Shown piece by piece: positions 19,074-28,272 of a DNA stretch of 64,000 nucleotides; position 1 is the first letter of the stretch, and each line of letters begins with the position of its first letter. The DNA is taken from positions 2,783,714 to 2,847,713 of the forward strand of contig JABFRS010000001.1 in NCBI GenBank assembly GCA_013141055.1. The letters are read 5' to 3'. The position numbers were made by a program, and so were the translations under genes. The notes beneath the pieces were generated by a model. It made no database searches and had not been told where the DNA came from. It worked only from the letters and a program-made list of their open reading frames with translations. Source of the stretch: Cyclobacteriaceae bacterium. GTDB taxonomy: Bacteria; Bacteroidota; Bacteroidia; Cytophagales; Cyclobacteriaceae.

Positions 19074-19105
19074 AAAAAGAGTCCCACTTTCGCAGGACTC
19101 TTTTT
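19074..19105. terminator. Bidirectional terminator
   Basis: AAAAAGAGTCC (19074-19084) and GGACTCTTTTT (19095-19105) form an 11-bp perfect stem with a 10-nt loop. The A- and T-rich ends make it a terminator on both strands. It sits between the convergent cyanophycinase-like and YceI genes. Confidence 0.85.
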
Positions 19106-19122
19106 ATTTAAAAGACCAAAAA

Positions 19123-19692
19123 TTAGTCTTTCGCAAATTCTGTGTTGATAGCAAGTGTAATATCATCTCCCAGCATAGCTGATGGAGTATTTGGAGAGAT
19201 ACCAAAATCAGTACGTTTGATAACTCCGGTTGCCTTGAAACCAGCAACTGTCTTCTTGCTCATAGGATGAACCATTGTTCCGTTAAGAGTAACGTCCAGT
19301 TCAACTGTCTTGGTTACACCGTGGAAAGTAAGGTCACCTGTTACTTTGAACTTCTTGTCAGCAACTTTCTTCCATGTCTTGCTCTTGAAAGTAAGGGTAG
19401 GGAATTTAGCTGCGTCAAAATAATCAGCACTTCTTAAATGCTCGTCGCGCTGATCGTTATCAGTGTCTACGCTTGCAACTTCTGCGCTAACGTCTACTGT
19501 AGCATCAGAGAAATCTTCTTTTGAAGAAGTGATCTTTGCATCAAATTTCTTGAAAGAACCTTCAACGTTGGAAATGCTAAGGTGAGTAATGCCGAAACCG
19601 AGTTTTGAATGAGCCTTATCCAATGACCATGTTTGAGCTTGTGCGAATGCGGCAACCAGTACAAAGGCTGCTAAGAGGAATTGTTTTTTCAT
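19123..19692 (-). CDS. YceI family periplasmic protein
   Basis: A 189-residue secreted protein with signal peptide MKKQFLLAAFVLVAAFAQAQ. It has the whole YceI/lipocalin-like domain: TWSLDKAHSKLGF at the N-terminus, DQRDEHLRSADYFDAAKFP in the middle (a very well conserved family segment), and TLNGT near the end. YceI-like proteins form a beta-barrel that binds polyisoprenoid-type amphiphiles such as ubiquinone precursors. The role here is probably isoprenoid quinone or lipid handling, or stress response. It is a single gene that shares a bidirectional terminator with its convergent neighbour. Confidence 0.92.
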   Translation of the reverse strand: MKKQFLLAAFVLVAAFAQAQTWSLDKAHSKLGFGITHLSISNVEGSFKKFDAKITSSKEDFSDATVDVSAEVASVDTDNDQRDEHLRSADYFDAAKFPTLTFKSKTWKKVADKKFKVTGDLTFHGVTKTVELDVTLNGTMVHPMSKKTVAGFKATGVIKRTDFGISPNTPSAMLGDDITLAINTEFAKD

Positions 19693-19870
19693 AAGAGGTT
19701 TAAGTTATTTTTTGAATTGTATGTTTAAACATCGAATTGGGAGCAATTAGTTCCACAGGCCTCAATTATTGCCAATTGGCCCCATATTGACCTGATTTTG
19801 AAGGTTTGGAGATCTTTTGAGATCAGTCGGGACTCAGGAATGCATAAATTACATTCTTAAATTTCTATCA

Positions 19871-21577
19871 ATGAAATACTCACTCTTTCTGGCCATTTTA
19901 CTGATGGTAATATTATTTGGTTGTGGTCCGAAGAAGCAGGATGCTGATCTCATCTTCATCAAAGGCAAGGTGTGGACAGGAGTGGATTCAACTTCATTCG
20001 TTGAAGCAGTCGCGATAAAGGGTAATGTCATTGCCCAAACCGGAAGTACGGAGGAGATACTGAATAACTACGGAAATAAATCAACAGAAGTCATTGATCT
20101 CAAAGGACAATTGTTGATCCCCGGCTTCAATGATGCTCACATTCATTTTTTGGGCGGATCAATTGGTCTAACAGAAGTTGATCTTACTGATGCTCATTCT
20201 GCAGAGGAAGTTGTGGCATTCATAAAGAAGTATGCCGACGAAAATCCTGATAAGAAATGGATTACCGGAAGGGGATGGCAATACACCATGTTTGCAAACG
20301 GACTCCCTTCCAAAGAACTTCTCGACAGTTCCTTGAGCGATCGTCCTGTGTTTATAAAAGCATATGATGGGCATAGTGCTCTGGCCAACAGTGCTGCTTT
20401 AAGCCTGTTGAAAATTACTAAGTCAACAAAGTATAAAGGCTTTGGAGAAATTGTTCATGCTGAGAATGGTGAGCCAACCGGAGTTTTTAAAGAAGAAGCG
20501 ATGTCTGTGGTGAGTGATCGAATTCCATCTCTAACCACTGATGATAAAATTTCTGCTCTTAAAAAGGGTTTGGAGCTGGCTGCCTCTTTAGGAATTACCA
20601 GCATGACGAATGCCAGTGGCTCCATTGATGAATTCAGATTGTATCAAACACTTTTAGACAATCATGATCTTACCGTTAGAATGGGTGCTGCTATTTCTGT
20701 GGATGAACGGACAACGGATGACGATATAGTAAAGTATAAAGTTTTAATGGACAGCATTGGAAGAGATGACAGGCTATCCATCAATGCTGTAAAATTCATG
20801 CTGGATGGAGTTATCGAATCTCACACAGCAGCGATGTTGAAACCTTACAGCAATCCTGCCCCTGGAGAAACTTCACCCACTGGTAGCTTTGCTCTTCCCC
20901 TCGAAACTTATAAAAGACTTGTTGAGCAGTTTGATGCAAAGGGCTTCCGGATATTCACACATGCTATTGGAGATCTGGCGGTGCGGGAAGCATTGAATGC
21001 TTATGAACTTGCTGCTAAAACGAACAAGACTTCTGCACGACATCGCATTGAACATATTGAAACAATTTCTCCTGATGACTTGCCACGTTTTGCTTCCCTT
21101 GGTGTGCTTCCCTCCATGGAACCCATTCATGCTGAACCCGGAACCGTCTCTGTCTGGTCGCAGGGAGTAGGTACTGAGCGGTTGCCATATTCTTTTGCGT
21201 GGGCTTCCGTCTTGAAAGCTGGAGGCAAGCTTGTGTATAGCAGTGACTGGCCAGCTTGTGTCAGTTTGAATCCGGTTCGTGGATTACATACCGCTGTTAC
21301 ACGACGAACCATTGCAGGTGAACCTCAAATGGGTTGGGTGCCGGAACAAAAAATCTCCATCACCCAGGCATTGATAGCTTACACACAAGGAGGAGCATAT
21401 TCTTCTTTTGAAGAAAATATGAAAGGAAAGATTGTTCCTGATTATCTCGCCGACATGGTCGTGTTATCACAGGATCTATTCACAATTGTTCCAATGAAAA
21501 CTCATGAGACGAAAGTGGTGATGACTGTGTTTGATGGAAAGATTATCTACAGGAAAGATCAGGTGTCAAATCCCTAG
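19871..21577 (+). CDS. YtcJ-like amidohydrolase lipoprotein
   Basis: Exported metal-dependent hydrolase of the amidohydrolase_3 (YtcJ) group. The ATG at 19871 gives a lipoprotein signal (LLMVILFGC); the longer frame from 19817 would bury it. It is 568 residues, normal for the group. Metal-site segments are DAHIHF, the central HAIGDLAV, EHIETI and the late SSDWP. Family members hydrolyse N-acylated or carbamoyl compounds, and the substrate cannot be told from sequence. It precedes an ABC exporter by 100 nt on the same strand; coupling to it is possible but a hairpin-forming leader lies between. Confidence 0.88.
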   Translation: MKYSLFLAILLMVILFGCGPKKQDADLIFIKGKVWTGVDSTSFVEAVAIKGNVIAQTGSTEEILNNYGNKSTEVIDLKGQLLIPGFNDAHIHFLGGSIGLTEVDLTDAHSAEEVVAFIKKYADENPDKKWITGRGWQYTMFANGLPSKELLDSSLSDRPVFIKAYDGHSALANSAALSLLKITKSTKYKGFGEIVHAENGEPTGVFKEEAMSVVSDRIPSLTTDDKISALKKGLELAASLGITSMTNASGSIDEFRLYQTLLDNHDLTVRMGAAISVDERTTDDDIVKYKVLMDSIGRDDRLSINAVKFMLDGVIESHTAAMLKPYSNPAPGETSPTGSFALPLETYKRLVEQFDAKGFRIFTHAIGDLAVREALNAYELAAKTNKTSARHRIEHIETISPDDLPRFASLGVLPSMEPIHAEPGTVSVWSQGVGTERLPYSFAWASVLKAGGKLVYSSDWPACVSLNPVRGLHTAVTRRTIAGEPQMGWVPEQKISITQALIAYTQGGAYSSFEENMKGKIVPDYLADMVVLSQDLFTIVPMKTHETKVVMTVFDGKIIYRKDQVSNP

Positions 21578-21677
21578 TCCAGAACCCACTATCTTGCGGC
21601 ATAATAAAGTTTGGATAGAGTGAACAACGCAGGGCATTTCTGTGTTCATCCTGCGTTCCGCAATTACAACAGCATTC

Positions 21678-23432
21678 ATGAAGATACTTTTTAACTATTT
21701 AAAGAATTATAAAGGCCTGATTGCACTGGCTCTTTTCCTCGCCGCTACCAGTCAGGTGTTCTCGCTTCTGGATCCTCATATTACGGGTAAAATTGTTGAC
21801 AATTTTATTGAAAAGAAGGATGCTCTCTCCCGGACGGATTTTATTAAGGGCATTTTATATCTCGTGGGCTTAGGGATCGGTGCGGCGATGGTATCCCGTA
21901 TTGCAAAAAACCTACAGGACTATTTCACCAGCATTGTTGTTCAAAAACTGGGTGCAAAAATGTATGCTGACGGACTTCAGCACTCATTGGAACTTCCCTA
22001 TCAGACATTTGAAGATCAGCGAAGTGGAGAAACATTAGGCATTCTCCAAAAAGTCAGAACCGACTCTGAGAAATTTATCACTCAGTTTGTAAGTGTATTA
22101 TTTGCAAGCATTGTAGGGTTGATCTTTGTGGTGGTTTACTCACTATCCGTCAGCTATAAAGTTACGCTGGTGTACTTCGCGGCGGTTCCTATCATTGCAT
22201 TAACAAGCTGGCTGCTAAGTCGAAAAATAAAAGTTGTTCAGAAGAGCATTGTAAAGGAGACCACATCACTGGCGGGATCAACTACGGAATCTTTACGAAA
22301 CATAGAGCTCGTAAAAAGTCTGGGCCTTGCCAGCCAGGAGATCAAACGCCTGAACAATACAACCTACAAAATCCTTGGTCTTGAGTTGAAAAAAGTCAAG
22401 TATGTAAGAGGAATGAGTTTTTTGCAGGGAACGACAGTGAATTTTATAAGGAGTGCAATGGTCGTGATCCTGCTGCTGCTCATTTTCGACAATGAGATCT
22501 CAGCAGGTAAGTATTTTACGTTTCTCTTTTATTCATTCTTTTTGTTTGGACCCTTGCAAGAGTTAGGAAACGTGATCATTGCTTATCGCGAGGCGGAGGT
22601 GTCACTCACAAATTTTAACCGCATCCTGAGTCTTCCGAAAGAAGCAAAGCCAAAAGATCCCGTATTGATGGGACGGATAACAGACCTGAGCTTTAATGAT
22701 GTTAGTTTCAAACATCAGTCTGCCAGAACCAATGCATTAAACAACATTTCATTTGAAACGAAGAACGGGCAGACGATTGCATTCGTGGGTCCATCAGGAT
22801 CAGGAAAGACGACGTTGGTAAAGCTTCTGGTAGGATTGTATCCACCGAAAGGAGGCACGATTCTGTATAATAATGTATCGAGTGAGCGAATAAATCTGGA
22901 TGAGCTGCGTGAGAAGATCGGGTTTGTTACACAGGATACTCAGTTGTTTTCAGGTAGCATTCGGGAGAACTTATTATTTGTGAGACCTGAGGCAACCGAT
23001 GAAGATTGTATGAACGTTTTGCAAAAGGCTGCATGTCAGACACTGCTCGCTCGGGCGGATAAAGGATTGGATACTGTCATTGGTGAAGGCGGAGTAAAAG
23101 TTTCAGGGGGAGAGAAGCAAAGACTTTCCATTGCGCGTGCCCTCCTTCGTCAGCCGGATATCCTTGTTTTTGATGAAGCAACTTCTTCGCTTGATTCTAT
23201 TACGGAGGAAGAAATCACACAGACAATCCGTGAAGTATCTACGATCAAGGATCACATTACCATTTTGATTGCACACCGGTTATCAACGATTATGCATGCG
23301 GACAGAATCTTTGTTTTGGAGAGAGGTAACATTATCGAGGCCGGAAGGCACGAAGAGCTCCTTCTTGAGAAAGGTTTATATTATGCGATGTGGAGACAAC
23401 AGATTGGGGAAAAAGATAGTGTTGAGGTATAA
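21678..23432 (+). CDS. ABC exporter, fused membrane and ATP-binding domains
   Basis: Half-size ABC exporter, 584 residues from ATG 21678; an upstream GTG at 21642 lies in an imperfect hairpin and adds residues unlike the family. The N-terminal six-helix domain spans about 1-310. The nucleotide-binding domain has Walker A (GPSGSGKT, about 371-378), a Q-loop (GFVTQDTQLF), signature VSGGEKQRLS, Walker B (ILVFDEATSS) and a H-loop (AHRLS). It works as a homodimer or with another half, of the MsbA/BmrA class, exporting lipids or drugs. AACGCAGG/CCTGCGTT (21626-21633/21650-21657) forms a leader hairpin of unknown purpose. Confidence 0.92.
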   Translation: MKILFNYLKNYKGLIALALFLAATSQVFSLLDPHITGKIVDNFIEKKDALSRTDFIKGILYLVGLGIGAAMVSRIAKNLQDYFTSIVVQKLGAKMYADGLQHSLELPYQTFEDQRSGETLGILQKVRTDSEKFITQFVSVLFASIVGLIFVVVYSLSVSYKVTLVYFAAVPIIALTSWLLSRKIKVVQKSIVKETTSLAGSTTESLRNIELVKSLGLASQEIKRLNNTTYKILGLELKKVKYVRGMSFLQGTTVNFIRSAMVVILLLLIFDNEISAGKYFTFLFYSFFLFGPLQELGNVIIAYREAEVSLTNFNRILSLPKEAKPKDPVLMGRITDLSFNDVSFKHQSARTNALNNISFETKNGQTIAFVGPSGSGKTTLVKLLVGLYPPKGGTILYNNVSSERINLDELREKIGFVTQDTQLFSGSIRENLLFVRPEATDEDCMNVLQKAACQTLLARADKGLDTVIGEGGVKVSGGEKQRLSIARALLRQPDILVFDEATSSLDSITEEEITQTIREVSTIKDHITILIAHRLSTIMHADRIFVLERGNIIEAGRHEELLLEKGLYYAMWRQQIGEKDSVEV

Positions 23433-23452
23433 ATTAATTACACCTCAACACT
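23418..23452. terminator. Inverted repeat between convergent genes
   Basis: AGTGTTGAGGT (23418-23428) and ACCTCAACACT (23442-23452) form a perfect 11-bp stem with a 13-nt AT-rich loop that contains the stop codon of the ABC exporter. There is no clear T-tract on either side, so it may be a terminator or an RNA 3'-end protective structure. Confidence 0.5.
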
Positions 23453-23457
23453 TAGTA

Positions 23458-25326
23458 TTAAGCTCCTTTTGTTTCCTGAATATACTTGTCAACGATCATT
23501 TCAAGTAACTCGAGTGGCACTGAGCCATTTTTCAAAACGGCGTTGTGGAATTTTCTGAGATCGAATTTCTCACCCAGAGCAGTCTTTGCTTTTTCTCTAA
23601 GCTCAAGAATCTTAAGCATTCCGATTTTATAAGCACACGCCTGACCAGGCATTACAACATATCGTTCGATCTCGGTTGTGACTTCGCTGGTAGGCATTCC
23701 AGTGTTGGCAACCATATAGTCAATCGCCTGCTGGCGCGTCCATCTTTTATGGTGGATGCCGGTGTCGACTACCAATCGCACTGATCTGAACATTTCAGCC
23801 TGAAGTCTTCCGAGATTTCCGAAAGGATCATTCTTGTAGAATCCAAGTTCCCAGGCAAGACGCTCGGAGTACAAAGCCCATCCTTCGGCATATGCTGTTG
23901 TTCCAAGAATATTTCTGAACATGGGAACGCTTTCAATCTCACTTTGAATGGCGATCTGAAAATGATGTCCTGGAATTCCTTCATGATAAGCGAGTGTCTT
24001 CATTCCAAATTTTACAATTTCATGTAAGTCGCGGAGATTGACATAAAAAGTACCACCCCGTGAATTGTCCATAGGCGGACCATTATAATATGCCGCTGCT
24101 GATCCTTCCTCTTTAAACGCAGGAACACGCTTTACTTCCAGTTTTGATTTCGGACGAATATCAAATGCACTGTCGAGATTACTATTGATCTCTTCCAGAA
24201 GTCGATCATATTCAGCTAATGCAAGTTTTCTCCCTGCATCGTCATTGCTAAACAGAAAACGTTCTTCTTTACTAATAGCCTGAACTGTTTCTCCGATGGA
24301 TCGAGTCGTGTCTTTGTATCCCTCAGACTTTAGTATCTCCCACATTTCCTTTTTGATTCTAGCCACTTCTGACAGGCCGATGTTATGAATTTCTTCAGGA
24401 TTAAGACTTACCGTTGTATTCTGCTTAAGCTGATACTTGTAAAAATTATCTCCATCGGGAAATTTCCAAACACCATCATCGTCGGTTGCCTTTTCTTTCA
24501 AAGCGGTGAAATAGTCAATGAGTTTCTGATAAGCAGGAAAAACAGTTTGCTGCATTTCTTTTTCAACACGACTGATCAATTCTTTTTTATCGGCGTCAGA
24601 AATATCTTTCAACGTATCAATCTTATTCTTGAAATTGGCGAACAGAATATTTGTTTGAATGGGATTGGGCTGCCCTTCTTCGAGATTGATTTTTTCTTTC
24701 CCCTGACCCGTAAAACCTTTCATTTCGCTTAACACTCTGTCGATCACAAAGCGAGGAGGGATAATCCCTTTGCTTTCACGGATCTTTAATCCTTCCAGTA
24801 CCTGATCAAATTTGGTATCGAATTTTGAAAGACGCGCGATGTAAGCGTCCGCATCACTTGCATCACGAAGCTTGTGAGCGCTTTCCAGAAAACTTGGAAG
24901 ATTGTTCTGTACACCAAACATCTGGTTGACAGGATAGTCATGATAGAAATAAGGTTCAGATTCGGCTTGAGTAGTGAGGAACCACTGAAGGATCTGAGTG
25001 TTCAGCTGGTTGGCCGGACTCTGACTTTCGAAATCATAACTTTTGAGAATTTCAAGATCCTCTTTGAATTGGTTGAATGTTTCCCACTGCTTTTTATCTG
25101 AGACGTCAGTGAGTTCGTCTTTGCTCATTCCGTAGAGAACTGGAATGCCAAGCTGAGTGACTGTTTCAGGATCGGTTAGGGCAAACTCAACAAAGATCTT
25201 ATCATAGAAAAGCCGGATGCTGAAAGGCTTAAACCAGATAAGATTGATGACAAATCCGGCGAATAATATGAAGATGACGAGGAGGGAGCGGAGAATTATT
25301 TTCTTCCAGCTGATTTTGGTTCTCAT
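23458..25326 (-). CDS. DUF885 family metallopeptidase-like protein
   Basis: A membrane-anchored protein of about 622 residues. The ATG at 25324-25326 is chosen because the TTG used by the longer frame lies inside a -7 promoter box. A single N-terminal helix (about 10-30) anchors a large extracytoplasmic domain. The DUF885 signature is clear: LAYHEGIPGHHFQI (HExxxGHH), followed by EGWALYSERL, the pattern of gluzincin-type metallopeptidases with a second glutamate as third ligand. Members are thought to be peptidases, but few have been characterised. It is a single gene convergent with the ABC exporter. Confidence 0.88.
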   Translation of the reverse strand: MRTKISWKKIILRSLLVIFILFAGFVINLIWFKPFSIRLFYDKIFVEFALTDPETVTQLGIPVLYGMSKDELTDVSDKKQWETFNQFKEDLEILKSYDFESQSPANQLNTQILQWFLTTQAESEPYFYHDYPVNQMFGVQNNLPSFLESAHKLRDASDADAYIARLSKFDTKFDQVLEGLKIRESKGIIPPRFVIDRVLSEMKGFTGQGKEKINLEEGQPNPIQTNILFANFKNKIDTLKDISDADKKELISRVEKEMQQTVFPAYQKLIDYFTALKEKATDDDGVWKFPDGDNFYKYQLKQNTTVSLNPEEIHNIGLSEVARIKKEMWEILKSEGYKDTTRSIGETVQAISKEERFLFSNDDAGRKLALAEYDRLLEEINSNLDSAFDIRPKSKLEVKRVPAFKEEGSAAAYYNGPPMDNSRGGTFYVNLRDLHEIVKFGMKTLAYHEGIPGHHFQIAIQSEIESVPMFRNILGTTAYAEGWALYSERLAWELGFYKNDPFGNLGRLQAEMFRSVRLVVDTGIHHKRWTRQQAIDYMVANTGMPTSEVTTEIERYVVMPGQACAYKIGMLKILELREKAKTALGEKFDLRKFHNAVLKNGSVPLELLEMIVDKYIQETKGA

Positions 25327-25347
25327 GGGTGAAAGGTTTAGGGTTTT

Positions 25348-25355
25348 CAAATATA
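25348..25355 (-). promoter_or_regulatory. -7 promoter element of the DUF885 gene
   Basis: On the minus strand it reads TATATTTG (TAnnTTTG), 21 nt before the ATG at 25326. A CTTG 21 nt further upstream (25377-25380) can serve as -33. It overlaps the TTG that would give a longer protein, which argues for the ATG. Confidence 0.5.
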
Positions 25356-25437
25356 ATGGTTAGCAATGGATTTCAACAAGAGAGATTCTCATTAAACAAT
25401 AAACTCATTATATTCACGTTTGTATAACAAATAAACC

Positions 25438-26706
25438 TTGAAACAGGTCTTTCTTTTTGTATTCATTTTACTTTCTTCCAACTGCTTCTCCCAGGATTCA
25501 TTCATAGTGATTCGTGGAAAAGTACTGGATAGAAAATCAAAGTCCCCTTTAGCCTACGCAAACATTTATCTGAAGGGGAGATCAATTGGAACGATTTCAA
25601 ATGAATCCGGAGAATTTGAGTTTAAAGTGCCTGTTGAAAACAGGAATGATTCACTTATTGTTTCTTATGTAGGATATAAAAACCTAAGCAGTAAAATTCT
25701 GGATGTAAGAGGAGAACTTTTTTATCTGGAAAATTCCAGCACACAGCTTCAGGAAATAACTGTCAATACCCTTACGGGAGAGCAGATCATGAGAAAAGCT
25801 TTGGCAAGCATTGAAAATAATTATCCTGTCGGTCCCAACATTTTAAAGGCATTTTACCGTGATTGGAAAATACGCGAATCCACAGTCCCGGATTCTTCCA
25901 AGGTGACGTTGGTGGAGGCTGCCATTTCAGTTTATGATAAGAGCTATAAAAAAACTTCAAATGAATTGATTTTTGTGGACCATGTCAGAAGGAGCAAGGC
26001 GAGTGGGAATGAGTATAATTATTTATATCTTCTTGTTGAGCAGAATTATGTAAGGCATACATTCTCGAGGAACATTGGAAATGTTTTTGGTCCTTTTGAT
26101 TTTAAGCATCTCACGTATGACCTGAAGGATATTGTCACACAGAATGGAGAAAATGTATATCTCATCACCGCAGAATCCAAAGAAGTACCCGGCCAGTATG
26201 AATTTTATATTTCAGCGAGTGACTTTGGTTTCTTGCGTATCACCTTTAAAGGACAGATGAAGGGAGATGTTATTCTTGGGGATGACAAACAGCCATGGTT
26301 GAAGAGAACTCATCAAATGATTTATATCGACAATGCATTGGTTTTTCGTAAGTACAACAATCGTTACTTTCTCAATTACTTAAAATTGAATTGGCGCACC
26401 AGAACTTTATCTGATGTTACAGGGGAGACAACCGATACGCGGGAATTTTTGCAGGAATTATTGGTAAATGAGATCATCACTGAGGATGTAGAGAAATTGG
26501 TTCATCAATACGGGCGACCTATGTCAAATAAGAAGAGCATTGAACAACAAATAAAACCTTACAGTAAGTCCTTTTGGGAAAGCTTTAACGTTATAAAGGA
26601 AAGGCCACTTAACGGAAAGTTGATGAAGCTTCTCGAGAAAGATGGAAAAATTGAAGATCAGTTTATGAATCAAAGATCCGATTCCTCAAAAGAAATCAGG
26701 AAGTAA
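25438..26706 (+). CDS. CarboxypepD-regulatory-like outer surface protein
   Basis: A 422-residue exported protein beginning at TTG (25438). No ATG is close by and the TTG start gives an intact signal peptide (MKQVFLFVFILLSSNCFSQ). Residues 22-100 form a carboxypeptidase-D-regulatory-like beta-sandwich (VIRGKVLDRKSKSPLAYANIYLKG, GEFEFKV), the plug-side domain that also starts SusC proteins. The rest is the beta-rich region typical of the Bacteroidota family in which this domain is followed by LTGEQIMRKALASIENNYP-type wording. There is no TonB-dependent barrel. Function is unknown; an outer-membrane or periplasmic scaffold role is inferred. Confidence 0.75.
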   Translation: MKQVFLFVFILLSSNCFSQDSFIVIRGKVLDRKSKSPLAYANIYLKGRSIGTISNESGEFEFKVPVENRNDSLIVSYVGYKNLSSKILDVRGELFYLENSSTQLQEITVNTLTGEQIMRKALASIENNYPVGPNILKAFYRDWKIRESTVPDSSKVTLVEAAISVYDKSYKKTSNELIFVDHVRRSKASGNEYNYLYLLVEQNYVRHTFSRNIGNVFGPFDFKHLTYDLKDIVTQNGENVYLITAESKEVPGQYEFYISASDFGFLRITFKGQMKGDVILGDDKQPWLKRTHQMIYIDNALVFRKYNNRYFLNYLKLNWRTRTLSDVTGETTDTREFLQELLVNEIITEDVEKLVHQYGRPMSNKKSIEQQIKPYSKSFWESFNVIKERPLNGKLMKLLEKDGKIEDQFMNQRSDSSKEIRK

Positions 26707-26736
26707 GAAGTTTGATTGGCAAAAGATAGAGTGATC

Positions 26737-27360
26737 TTAGGATTGCAGACTTTTATAATACGCACATACTTTATTCATGACACACTCCGAGCATTTTGGA
26801 TTGGTTGGGCGACAGATCTCTCTTCCAAGGAATGAAATCGCCATACCCGCCTCACCCCAGTCTTTTGGTGCGATGACTTCCATGAGTTGTTTTTCAATTT
26901 TCTTTGGATCAGTTCCTGTTGCGATGCCAAGGCGTGGAGCAACACGAACCACATGAAGATCGACGATAATTCCTTCTGCCTTCATTCCGGATTCGCGGAG
27001 AATAACATTGGCAGATTTCCTTCCAATGCCTGGAAGCTCTGTCAGACCTTCAAGAGTTGTTGGAATGTTCTTGTCTGACTTTATTGTTGCAGATAACTCC
27101 AGAAGCCATTTTGTCTTATTTCCAAAGTTCCGAATCTTTGATACGAAAGGGAATAATGATTCGCCATTTGCTTTTGAGAGTGCTTTCATATCAGGATACG
27201 ACTCGAAAAGCGCCGGTGCAAGCTTATTAATATTGCGATCCGAATCCTGTGCGGAAAGAACAACCATCACGAGCAACTCGTACACGTTATTATAATCCAA
27301 AGGATGTTTTTTGCCTTTATATTTTTTAAGTAATGGTTGAATTTCTTTTTCCCAATTCAT
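26737..27360 (-). CDS. nth: Endonuclease III (DNA glycosylase/AP lyase)
   Basis: Base-excision repair enzyme removing oxidised pyrimidines and cleaving the abasic site. It is 207 residues from ATG 27358-27360; another ATG at 27390 adds ten residues not found in the family. The helix-hairpin-helix LPGIGRKSA (109-117) carries catalytic lysine K115, and the catalytic aspartate is D134 in IIVDLHVVRV. The C-terminal [4Fe-4S] motif is complete: C183-x6-C190-x2-C193-x5-C199. It is a single gene, divergent from the YiaA gene across a 329-nt gap. Confidence 0.95.
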   Translation of the reverse strand: MNWEKEIQPLLKKYKGKKHPLDYNNVYELLVMVVLSAQDSDRNINKLAPALFESYPDMKALSKANGESLFPFVSKIRNFGNKTKWLLELSATIKSDKNIPTTLEGLTELPGIGRKSANVILRESGMKAEGIIVDLHVVRVAPRLGIATGTDPKKIEKQLMEVIAPKDWGEAGMAISFLGREICRPTNPKCSECVMNKVCAYYKSLQS

Positions 27361-27689
27361 AGACGGAGTAAAATCTATGTTAAATATCATTATAGAATTT
27401 TGTAACCGAAAGCCGGAAGGCTTTTTTAGAATGAAGCCAGATAAGGATTTTAGTATTTATAAATATTTAATAGAGGGCGATTTTGAATGAAAAATGTTGA
27501 TTTACATTGTAAAATGACACAACATTCAATTCGGCATTGCGTTTAACAGTGAAACATCCCCAGATGACCATTTCTATTCGAGTCATTTCTAATTAAGACT
27601 AATTTCATTTCATCTTTTAATTATCTGCACTTCTGAAGTGTTGGCTGAGATGATATTTTCTTAAAAGGATTTTACTTAAACAATAGATT
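27361..27689. other. Intergenic region between nth and yiaA
   Basis: This 329-nt AT-rich gap between divergent genes holds the upstream regions of both. The only structure I see is the small hairpin with T-tract at 27409-27427, listed separately. A 19-codon frame starting at 27487 has no support as a gene. No convincing TAnnTTTG was found in front of yiaA. Confidence 0.4.
27409..27427 (+). terminator. Terminator-like hairpin upstream of nth
   Basis: AAAGCC (27409-27414), a GGAA tetraloop and GGCTTT (27419-27424) are followed by three more T residues, a compact intrinsic terminator on the plus strand. It lies in front of a minus-strand gene, so it could stop antisense transcription coming through nth from 25438-26706, or be part of the nth leader. 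Short stem, moderate confidence. Confidence 0.4.
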
Positions 27690-28094
27690 ATGAATTACAA
27701 ACCATCAAATGCATTTATTGGAGCTTCGTGGGTAGCGTTAGGAACCGGAATGATTGGTTACATCATAGGTCTCTGGCGTTCTGATATGCAGCTTAATGAA
27801 AAGGGTTATTATTTCACAGTTCTGATGTATGGACTTTTCTCTGTTGTTTCTCTACAGAAAGCAGTAAGAGACAGACTGGAAGGACTGCGGGTCACAGATG
27901 TTTATTATGGACTCAGTTGGTTTTCGACCATCCTGAGTATTGTATTATTAATTGTGGGATTGTGGAACGCGGAATTATTGCCAAGTGAAAAAGGATTTTA
28001 TGCGTTTGCATTTCTCCTGGCTCTTTTCGCGGCAGTGGCCGTTCAGAAAAATGTAAGAGATGTTCAGGCTTCTGAACGTGAGGGTGCGGTTTAA
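27690..28094 (+). CDS. YiaA/YiaB family inner membrane protein
   Basis: A 134-residue integral membrane protein made of two copies of a YiaAB unit, each with two helices: residues 8-28 and 42-58, then 76-95 and 103-120. The copies share wording (IGLWRSDMQLNEKGYYF versus VGLWNAELLPSEKGFYA, LQKAVRD versus VQKNVRD), showing an internal duplication. In enteric bacteria YiaA responds to envelope or oxidative stress, but its biochemical role is unknown. It is a single gene with a clear terminator 20 nt after the stop. Confidence 0.88.
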   Translation: MNYKPSNAFIGASWVALGTGMIGYIIGLWRSDMQLNEKGYYFTVLMYGLFSVVSLQKAVRDRLEGLRVTDVYYGLSWFSTILSIVLLIVGLWNAELLPSEKGFYAFAFLLALFAAVAVQKNVRDVQASEREGAV

Positions 28095-28114
28095 TTTTAA
28101 TGATATTATAATTG

Positions 28115-28141
28115 AAAGCCATCCTAAGGGGTGGCTTTTTT
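28115..28141 (+). terminator. Terminator of yiaA
   Basis: AAAGCCATCC (28115-28124), a TAAG loop and GGGTGGCTTT (28129-28138) form a 10-bp stem with one G-T pair, followed by further T residues. It lies 20 nt after the yiaA stop. Confidence 0.75.
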
Positions 28142-28272
28142 ATTTCCCATTCCCGAACACAATCGGCCGCTCCCGACCGTCGGAGAAATACTCAATCTTG
28201 TTTTTGCCGCAAAATGATAATTTTACTTTGGACTGGAAATTGAATATCTGAAATCAACTTAACCCGCCTGTT

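Noticed and set aside
25327..25350. Longer TTG start for the DUF885 gene
   Set aside because: The TTG is inside a TATATTTG promoter box, and the ATG at 25326 gives an intact membrane anchor.
27487..27546. 19-codon frame between nth and yiaA
   Set aside because: Too short, no ribosome site and no resemblance to any known small protein.
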